A stretch of DNA of 6,224 nucleotides from an uncultured bacterium (lineage in GTDB: Bacteria; Edwardsbacteria; AC1; EtOH8), in NCBI GenBank assembly GCA_937958665.1, contig CALGNM010000293.1, positions 1 through 6,224 on the forward strand, written 5' to 3'. The first letter of the stretch is position 1, and each line of letters begins with the position of its first letter. A model generated the notes under the pieces. That model was not told the DNA's origin. It ran no database searches and saw nothing but the letters and a program-made list of their open reading frames with translations. Shown piece by piece: positions 1 through 5,100 of the stretch. The translations under genes were made by a program, and so were the position numbers.

Positions 1-14
1 GCGTCCACTGGCTA

Positions 15-46
15 CTGTATTCTGACAACTCCCATATTCTGTATTC
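15..46. repeat. 8-nt direct repeat pair in the non-coding end
   Basis: The octamer CTGTATTC occurs at 15-22 and again at 39-46, a period of 24 bases. Both copies lie in AT-richer DNA downstream of the last minus-strand gene. No ORF, tRNA or U-tract terminator is visible in this stretch. It may belong to the same intergenic repeat family as the heptamers at 57-105. Confidence 0.5.
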
Positions 47-56
47 ATCCCTCCGT

Positions 57-105
57 TTCACCCTTCACCATTCACCCCATAAGCCTCCCGCTTCACCTTT
101 CATTA
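57..105. repeat. Degenerate heptamer tandem repeat (TTCACCN)
   Basis: Three perfect-phase 7-nt units, TTCACCC, TTCACCA and TTCACCC, occupy 57-77. Two further units, TTCACCT and TTCATTA, occupy 92-105. The start-to-start distance from 71 to 92 is exactly 21, so the phase is kept across two decayed units. An out-of-phase related unit, TTCATCC, lies at 44-50. The array sits just beyond the stop codon of the last gene of the operon and is non-coding. Short heptamer arrays of this kind arise by slippage. A role in transcript 3' ends is possible but not shown by the sequence. Confidence 0.65.
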
Positions 106-119
106 TTAAGCCCGCCCCC

Positions 120-332
120 CTACTGCCTGGTCCCCTCGGTGATGGTATAGGTGTACCCGTACTTCCAGCCCGCCCCCCCGGGGTTGCCCCGGTAGCCGAT
201 CATGATCAGCATCTTCTCCCACTTCCGGGCGGCCTCCTGGTTGGTGAAGCCCTGCTCCACCCGCCAGTCGGGGGGATGGCCGTGCTCGGCCCGCCTCCGC
301 TCGGGGTCGTCGGTCAGCCCCACGTATCTCAT
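120..332 (-). CDS. Small GIY-YIG-like protein, 70 aa
   Basis: The start is the ATG at 332, because AAGGAGG lies just upstream (336-342). The longer frame reaching to 473 overlaps the upstream gene and adds low-complexity residues. The protein opens with RYVGLTDDPERRRAEH (residues 2-17). This looks like the second half of a GIY-YIG nuclease core: YVG for YIG, then the helix with the conserved Arg (R12-R14), then a helix with a candidate catalytic Glu (E39 in WEKML). The first GIY strand is absent, as the protein begins almost at the YIG strand. The C-terminus is rich in Gly and Tyr (GGAGWKYGYTYT, 52-63). At 70 residues it is shorter than a usual GIY-YIG domain (about 90-100), so nuclease activity is doubtful and a binding role is equally possible. 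It is the last gene of the five-gene run, 23 nt after the preceding stop. The frame and start are well supported; the family is moderate. Confidence 0.7.
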   Translation of the reverse strand: MRYVGLTDDPERRRAEHGHPPDWRVEQGFTNQEAARKWEKMLIMIGYRGNPGGAGWKYGYTYTITEGTRQ

Positions 333-355
333 AACCCTCCTTCTCCCCGCCGGCC

Positions 356-625
356 TCAGCGTTCCCGGGCCCGCCGGATGGCCGAGTCGGGGTCCTGTTC
401 CACGTTGCTCAGAATCCGCCAGCCCTCCCCGGAGCGGCGCAGGTGCCAGTAGTTGAAGCCCCCGGCCGGGCACAGGGCCTTGACCACCAGGTTCTCCCGG
501 TCCAGCCGGCAGCTGACCGCCTCCACCTCCTCCGGCTCGCCCCAGGTCCGGCCGGAGGGGTTGGGCACCGGCTCCAGGCGGTAGCCCAGATGCCGTTCCT
601 GTTCGGTTAGCTCGATGGCGTACAT
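356..625 (-). CDS. Hypothetical protein, 89 aa
   Basis: I do not recognise this protein. The start is the ATG at 625, preceded by AAAGGAAGG (628-636). An upstream extension to 832 would run into the neighbouring gene and consists of Pro/Gly/Ala-rich shadow sequence. The product is soluble and charged, with no signal peptide or membrane segment. It looks mostly beta-stranded in the middle (VEAVSCRLDRENLVVKAL, 34-51), then has an aromatic patch (FNYWHLRR, 57-64) with GEGWRI (67-71), and ends in an Arg-rich helix (82-89). The cysteines are C39 and C52 only. It sits 26 nt after the HNH-like gene and 23 nt before the GIY-YIG-like gene, so it is very probably co-transcribed with both. Function unknown. 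Confidence 0.7.
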   Translation of the reverse strand: MYAIELTEQERHLGYRLEPVPNPSGRTWGEPEEVEAVSCRLDRENLVVKALCPAGGFNYWHLRRSGEGWRILSNVEQDPDSAIRRARER

Positions 626-651
626 GACCTTCCTTTCATTGAAGCCGGGGG

Positions 652-903
652 CTATCGCCCCTCCAGCACCAGACAGTTTTCCAATAACACCTGCTGGCAA
701 TCCCGGCACACCACCTGGCAGTTGGCCGGGATATCCAAGACCCGATCGGCCAGGGCCACCCGCTGCAGCCCCAGCCAGCCCTGGGGCAGGTGCAGCTGGC
801 CGTGATGGTCCCAATGCAGGGGGCGGCGGCATCCCGGGGCTTCACAGCATCCCCCGGCCCGTTCCCAGGCTTTTTTCAGGGTCCGTTCGGAGAACAATTT
901 CAT
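652..903 (-). CDS. Small HNH-type zinc protein, 83 aa
   Basis: The start is the ATG at 903, which overlaps the receiver gene's stop in an ATGA junction. AAGGAG lies 7 nt upstream (911-916), so translation is probably coupled. The pattern matches the HNH/beta-beta-alpha-metal fold. C20-x4-C25 and C66-x2-C69 form a putative zinc site. HWDHHG (30-35) supplies the DH of the first catalytic strand, and N61 with the following VVCRDC reproduces the family's N-L-x-x-L-C-x-x-C segment. The last HNH position (normally N or H after the second CxxC, with a nearby Lys) is Q70 and the Lys is missing, so catalysis may be reduced or lost. The N-terminal WERAGGCC resembles the usual entry into the zinc knuckle. 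Alternatives are a structural zinc protein or a nicking or restriction-like enzyme acting with a partner. The fold call is fairly strong; activity is uncertain. Confidence 0.75.
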   Translation of the reverse strand: MKLFSERTLKKAWERAGGCCEAPGCRRPLHWDHHGQLHLPQGWLGLQRVALADRVLDIPANCQVVCRDCQQVLLENCLVLEGR

Positions 904-1466
904 TGGTCGGCTCCTTGATTGGTGACGGGCCGGGGATACTGGCAGTACATCCGGCGCCGGACGGTTAATTTATAGGGGCAGGGGCGGGCATCGCAGCAGA
1001 TAAAGTCGGTTTGGCCGCCGAACAGGTCCCCCTGGACGGCCGGCAGGCGGTGGCTCAGGCCGCAGGTGGGGGCTGGAGGACGGGGCGTCCCCAGCACCGA
1101 GGAGATCCGGCTTCCCAGCTCGGCCAGGCTGAAGGGCTTCCGAAGGAAATCGGCCCCCTCCGGCAGCCGGTGGGGCTCCAGCTCGCCCCCCGAGACGATC
1201 AGCGAGACCAGCCCCGGGTTGGCCTGGCGGCAGCGCAAATACAGGTCCAGGCCGCTGCCGTCGGGCAGCACCAGGTCGGTCAGCAACAGCCCGATCTGGT
1301 CCTGGTGCTGCCGGAAAAGCCTTTCGGCCCGCTGCTGGCAGTCGGCGGTCAGCACCGGATGCCCGATGTTCCGCAGCAGGAAGGCCTCGACCTCGCGCAT
1401 CCCGCCCTCGTCCTCCACCAGCAGGATGGTCCCGGCCGGCCGGCCCCTGGCCTCAGCGCCGGGCAT
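900..1466 (-). CDS. Response-regulator receiver protein with Cys-rich tail, 188 aa
   Basis: Receiver (CheY-like) domain, about residues 12-128: acidic pocket in ILLVEDE (E18, D19), phosphoacceptor D64 in LLLTDLVLPDGSG, the Ser/Thr switch position S92 in IVSGG, and the conserved K110-P111 in FLRKPFS. All active-site positions are filled, so phosphorylation by a histidine kinase is expected. There is no DNA-binding or enzymatic output domain. Instead a Pro-rich linker leads to a basic tail with cysteines at 157, 158, 163 and 175 (CC-x4-C-x11-C) that may bind metal. The ATG at 1466 has AAAGG 4 nt upstream (1471-1475); a TTG one codon earlier is possible. The gene overlaps the Sm-like gene by 14 nt and the HNH-like gene by 4 nt. 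No histidine kinase is present in the window, so the phosphodonor must be elsewhere. The output is unknown, perhaps protein interaction with the operon's other products. Confidence 0.9.
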   Translation of the reverse strand: MPGAEARGRPAGTILLVEDEGGMREVEAFLLRNIGHPVLTADCQQRAERLFRQHQDQIGLLLTDLVLPDGSGLDLYLRCRQANPGLVSLIVSGGELEPHRLPEGADFLRKPFSLAELGSRISSVLGTPRPPAPTCGLSHRLPAVQGDLFGGQTDFICCDARPCPYKLTVRRRMYCQYPRPVTNQGADQ

Positions 1467-1638
1467 CAAGCCTTTCGGCCAGCACCATTGAGTTCTGGTA
1501 CAGGATCATCCGACGGGGCTGCTCCTGGCGGCCCAGGGCGTTGATCACCACCTTGTCCCGGTCGTGAGCCAGCACCCGGCCGAAGAATTCCTGCCCGTTG
1601 TTGAGCAGAAAATGGTAGATGTGGATTCGATCGTACAT
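1453..1638 (-). CDS. Hfq/Sm-like small protein, 61 aa
   Basis: The start is the ATG at 1638, with GGGAAGGA 4 nt upstream (1643-1650); a GTG at 1656 lacks a ribosome site. By eye the sequence follows the Sm1 pattern of Hfq. N14-G15 is followed after four residues by G20, then V22, D26 and V30, inside NGQEFFGRVLAHDRDKVV (14-31). A second block, MILYQNSMVLAE (44-55), sits where Hfq has the Sm2 motif LVYKHAIST. Hfq's N-terminal alpha-helix is missing, and the KHAIS core is YQNSM here, so RNA-contact residues differ from the classical proximal site. Hfq-type proteins form rings that bind RNA. If this one does, it may be a divergent Hfq-like paralogue. Another small SH3-like barrel is the main alternative. 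It is the first gene of the run and overlaps the receiver gene by 14 nt. The gene call is good; the family call is moderate. Confidence 0.65.
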   Translation of the reverse strand: MYDRIHIYHFLLNNGQEFFGRVLAHDRDKVVINALGRQEQPRRMILYQNSMVLAERLDARR

Positions 1639-1662
1639 TGGGTCCTTCCCGCACACGGCTTG

Positions 1663-1693
1663 CGCCGGGCCCTGGCGCCCCGGGAGCCCGGCG
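1663..1693 (-). other. GC-rich hairpin in leader of the five-gene run
   Basis: Arms CGCCGGGC (1663-1670) and GCCCGGCG (1686-1693) are exact inverse complements. In the minus-strand transcript they extend by a U-G wobble and one more pair. The hairpin lies between the stop of the exported-peptide gene (1721) and the Sm-like start (1638). No U-tract follows it, so it is not a classical intrinsic terminator. It could be an attenuating or mRNA-stabilising leader structure that gives the downstream genes a different level from the peptide gene. A convincing promoter is not visible here, although the AT-rich patch at 1694-1716 could hold a -10 element. Confidence 0.45.
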
Positions 1694-1720
1694 ATGATAA
1701 TTAGGTTTAATATCCTTCGA

Positions 1721-1870
1721 TCAGAAGTCGATCGGCGGAGGCAATGGCACGGGATCGGTCCCGGTGGGGATGGGGGGCGGGGTCGGATTGCTATCGGCCC
1801 AGGCCTGGGAGATGCCGGAGATGGATGCCAGCAGAATTGCCAGCAGTAGGGAGGCGGTCAGCTTCTTCAT
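1721..1870 (-). CDS. Small exported proline-rich peptide, 49 aa
   Basis: The start is the ATG at 1870, chosen because AAAGGAG lies 6 nt upstream (1877-1883) and a textbook signal peptide begins there. A longer frame from 1927 would precede the signal with charged residues. Residues 1-25 form the signal: MKK, a hydrophobic core at about 5-19, and a signal peptidase I site AWA (23-25). There is no lipobox cysteine. The predicted mature part is only 24 residues (26-49), ten of them Pro, with two Pro clusters (PPPIP, 31-35, and PLPPPI, 42-47) around TGTD, and ends in IDF. It has no transmembrane segment beyond the signal. I do not recognise a family. It follows the giant TPR/sigma-54 regulator gene after a terminator and could be a secreted signal, a periplasmic or envelope peptide, or the remains of a decayed larger gene. 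Confidence 0.7.
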   Translation of the reverse strand: MKKLTASLLLAILLASISGISQAWADSNPTPPPIPTGTDPVPLPPPIDF

Positions 1871-1915
1871 GGTAGGCTCCTTTATTAATTTGGTGACGGT
1901 TCGCCCATTAATACC

Positions 1916-1931
1916 CTCAATATCCATGCCA
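1916..1931 (-). promoter_or_regulatory. Candidate sigma-54 (-24/-12) promoter for the peptide gene
   Basis: Read on the minus strand, 1931 to 1916 is TGGCATGGATATTGAG. The -24 block TGGCA-T-G matches the consensus TGGCACG at six of seven positions, spacing to the -12 block is canonical, and TTG is present. The conserved C after TTG is replaced by A, a real weakness. Transcription would start near 1905, giving a leader of about 35 nt with the AAAGGAG ribosome site before the ATG at 1870. Its placement downstream of a gene for a sigma-54 activator makes it worth listing. A weak sigma-70-like alternative overlaps it (TTGAGA, 16 nt, TATTGA). Confidence 0.35.
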
Positions 1932-1999
1932 ACGGAGGTCTCAATATATCCAACACTTTATATTGCATACTATTACAACATTTTCGGCCATTGCCTCTT

Positions 2000-2043
2000 C
2001 CTATAAATAAAATTCCGGGCTGTGACTTACGTCTCAGCCCGGA
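2000..2043 (-). terminator. Intrinsic terminator after the giant regulator gene
   Basis: Nine-base-pair arms TCCGGGCTG (2014-2022) and CAGCCCGGA (2035-2043) are exact inverse complements. Inside them, one mismatch and a further GAC/GTC triple pair close a four-base loop. On the minus-strand transcript the stem is followed by AATTTTATTTAT (2013-2002), a U-rich run; the plus-strand side has none. It ends the regulator transcript about 90 nt past its stop codon, so the exported-peptide gene downstream must have its own promoter or depend on read-through. Confidence 0.75.
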
Positions 2044-2102
2044 CCTAAATAAGATAGATGTAATTTTATTAAGCTCTATTATTACCAATATGTTAAACTA
2101 TG

Positions 2103-2138
2103 TGTGACATCATGTCTCATCTTTTATGGCGATGTCAC
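2103..2138. promoter_or_regulatory. GACAT palindrome and inverted half-site, possible operator
   Basis: Positions 2103-2119 form a 17-bp near-perfect palindrome centred on 2111: TGtGACAT, C, ATGTCtCA, with seven of eight pairs matching. An exact inverted copy of GTGACATC (2104-2111) recurs as GATGTCAC at 2131-2138, overlapping the regulator's stop codon. Size and symmetry suit a dimeric Fis-type HTH protein. The centre lies about 180 bp upstream of the -24 element at 1929-1930, a normal distance for a sigma-54 enhancer site. No protein can be assigned from sequence alone. The 8-bp arms could instead form an RNA stem with a 19-nt loop. Confidence 0.4.
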
Positions 2139-5100
2139 GGCTTGACCCCGTATTTATCCATCAGCCGGTAGAAATGGCGGCGGGATATGCCCATAGCCTT
2201 GGCGGCCTGGGTGACGTTGCCGTCGAAATTGCTGAGTTGCTTCCTGATTTCCAGCTGTTGCCGAACATCTGAATCCTCCTCCGGGGCTTCCTCGGGCGAT
2301 AGCTCCAGTTCCCGGACGGTGATGGATCGGCCCTGGGCCAACAGCACCGCCCTCTGCACGGCATTGTCCAGCTCCCTGATGTTGCCGGGCCAGGAGTGGG
2401 TTAATAGCTGTTGTTTGGCCCGGGAGTCGAACCGCAGCCCGATCTTGCCGAACTTGCGGCAGTATCTCTCCTTGAAATACTCGGCCAACAGCAGGATGTC
2501 CCCCTCCCTCTCCCGGAGGGGCGGTACCGGGATGGTCACCACCTTCAGCCGGTAATAGAGATCCTCCCGGAACCGTCCCTGGTTGATCTCTATCTCCAGG
2601 TCCCGGTTGGTGGCGCAGATCACCCGGACATCAACCGTCCGGGGCTCCGACTCGCCCACCCGTCTGATCTCCCCGCTCTCCAGCACCCTCAGCAGGCGGG
2701 ACTGCACGGCCTGGCTGGCACTGGAGATCTCGTCCAGGAAGACGGTTCCGCCGTTGGCCGCCTCGAACAGGCCCAGCTTGTCCCGCCCGGCCCCGGTGAA
2801 GGCTCCCTTGGCATAGCCGAACAGCTCGGACTCCAGCAGGGTCTCCGGCAGCGAGCCGCAATCCAGGGCCACGAACCGGTTGCGCCCCCGGGCCGAAAGC
2901 CTGTGGACCGCCTGGGCCGCCATCTCCTTGCCCGAACCGGATTCCCCGTCTAAAAGGACGGTTACTTCGGCCCCGGCGACTGACCTGATCCGGGATATCA
3001 TCCTCTGCACCGCCGGAGACCGTCCGATGATCAATTCCGACAGGTCGTCCTCCCGGCCGGCCCCGCCCCTCAGCCGCCCCATCATCTTTCCGCTCTCCAG
3101 CACCGCCCCGATGATCCCGGCCAGGGCGGTCACGAACTCCCTGCGCCCCTGCCCGAACAGGCCGGCCGTGACCCGGGAATCCAAATAGAGAGCCCCGGCC
3201 GCCCCCTCCCGGAAGCTCAGCGGCACGCACAACAGTGAGCGGATGACATTGCGCTGGACGCTAAGCCGGGATCGGAAGGCCTGGTCCAGCGAGGCGTCGT
3301 TGGATATTATCGTCCGCCCCTGTTGGGAGGCGGCCTGAACCGCCGAGGCCGAGAACTCCAGGGCGTCCTTCTGGGTCTGTTCGTCCAGTTCCAGCTGGGC
3401 TCCCAGGGTGATCCGGCCGGAATCGTCCAGCAGGAAGATGGCCCCCCGCTCGGCCCCCGATCCCTCGACCGCCAACCGGAGGGCCTGCCGGGCCAGGGTG
3501 GGCTGGTCGGCCTCGGTGGCCAGAGCCTCGGCCAGTTGATAGATCCCGGCCAACAGCTCCGGGGAATGTTCGCCCGTGGACGGCTGGCCGAAATAGCTGC
3601 GGGCCGCCTGAATGATGGCCTCCCGGGTCCTCTGCAGATGGCCCTCGGCGCCCATCAGGGAGAATTCCCCCTCGGCCCGAACCAACCAAGGCAGGGCCTT
3701 CCCCGCCAGGTCCGGCACTCCCTGCCGGATCGCCTCCTCGGCCCCCTGCAGCCAGCTGTTTGCGGCATAGAACCGGTCCCCCTGCTTCATAAGCTCGCTC
3801 CCCGCATTTATGGTCGTTTCCAGCCCCTTGGCAGCCTGGGAAGGCTCTGTCATCATCAGGAGGCCCTCCACCCTCTTTAGACGAACGGCTACCATCGGGA
3901 TTACCGGATATAGGCCGAGGGCCTGTTTATATAATCCCTGGGCTGTCTTGGCTTGGCCCATTCGATGTTCCGCGTAGGCCAGGTCAGCCAGCACTTCGGG
4001 ATCGGGGGCCGATTGTCCGGGCTGGCATTCCCGCAGGGCCTGCCTGAGATGCTCGGCCGCCGCCGGCCAGTTCCCCCGTTCCAACTCTAATCCCCCCCTG
4101 GCCCTCGGCACTGCCCCCGGCTGATAGCCGCTTCCCTGCTGCCCCGAAAGCTCCAAGGCCCGGTCGAGGTGCAGGTCGGCCAGGGATTGCTGTCCCAGTA
4201 GTCCCTCGGCCAGCGCCAGGTTGATCAGGCATCCCAGCAGGCCTCTGTCGTTGTGCTCCCGCCCCCAACGGGCCGCCAGTTCGGCATAGCCGTCGCGGGC
4301 GGCCCGCAGGCTGCCCTTTTTCAGCTCCAGGTTGGCCAATCCCAGCCGGGCCTCCTCCAGATGCTGGCCCCCGCCGGTGGCCAGGCTGTGGGACAGGCTG
4401 GCCCTAAAAGCCTCCTCGGCCCGGGGCCAGTCCATCCGGCAATAATGCACCCAAGCCAAACTATAAAATACCTTGCCCAGCGTCTGGTCCGGCAACCGGG
4501 AGTCGGTCAGGGCGGCCGCCGCTTCGAGGCTGAGCCGGGCCTGTTCCAGATTGCCCAGCATCCGATGGGCGTTGCCGGACAGGGCCAGCACCCGCAGCTT
4601 CTGGTAATCCTCGGCCTGCTGGTCCCACAGGGAGGCCGACTCCTCCAGCCGGGCCAGGGCCGCGGCCCACTGGCCATCCTGGTAGGCCAAAGCCCCGCCC
4701 AGTTCCAGGGCGGCCGCTGCCACGGCTTTGGGCAGGCCCATCCGCCTGGATTCCTGGCGGCACTGGTCCAGCTCCGACAGGCCGGCGGAACGTTGTCCGG
4801 ATAGTCCCTTAAGGTAGGACGACAAGCACCGGGACAGCATCACTACCTCCGGGGGGAAGTCGCTGGAATGGCCTGAAATATGGGCCGCCTTGCCTCCAGC
4901 CTCCTCCATCATCCCGGCGTTGATCAGCAGATAGAACAACCGCCTCCAGTAGCCCCATCGGTCAGAGCGTTCAGATTCCAATAATGCCAGGGCCTCGGCC
5001 GCCTCCGCCCAGCGGCCCAGCCTGGCGCAGATGCCGGACAGCTTCTCAGCCAGTTCCGCCAACCGGCTTGGTTCGGAGCCCTCCAACAGCCGCCGGGCCA

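Noticed and set aside
57-105. CRISPR array
   Set aside because: Units are 7 nt in direct tandem, without spacers or repeats of CRISPR length.
120-473. Longer 117-residue version of the GIY-YIG-like gene
   Set aside because: The extension overlaps the 89-residue gene and looks low-complexity; AAGGAGG at 336-342 points to the ATG at 332.
356-832. Longer 158-residue version of the 89-residue gene
   Set aside because: The extra N-terminus is Pro/Gly/Ala-rich antisense-like sequence overlapping the HNH-like gene; the ribosome site at 628-636 fixes the start at 625.
615-1544. Long plus-strand frames opposite the small genes
   Set aside because: Pro/Gly/Arg/Ser-rich composition is typical of antisense shadows in GC-rich DNA; no ribosome sites or domains.
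1721-1927. Longer 68-residue version of the exported-peptide gene
   Set aside because: It would bury the signal peptide behind 19 charged residues, and AAAGGAG at 1877-1883 serves the ATG at 1870.
1901-1945. Sigma-70 promoter for the peptide gene
   Set aside because: TTGAGA with 16 nt to TATTGA is possible but both boxes are weak; kept only as an alternative to the sigma-54-like site.
1885-2088. 67-residue minus-strand ORF in the intergenic region
   Set aside because: It runs through the terminator and the candidate promoter, has no recognisable protein features, and is in AT-rich non-coding DNA.
1-2134. tRNA or rRNA genes
   Set aside because: No cloverleaf landmarks or conserved rRNA segments were seen on either strand.
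2631-3689. Alternative-frame minus-strand ORFs inside the giant gene
   Set aside because: Gly/Arg/Pro-rich shadows in the +1 frame of a clearly coding region with conserved AAA+ and GAF motifs.
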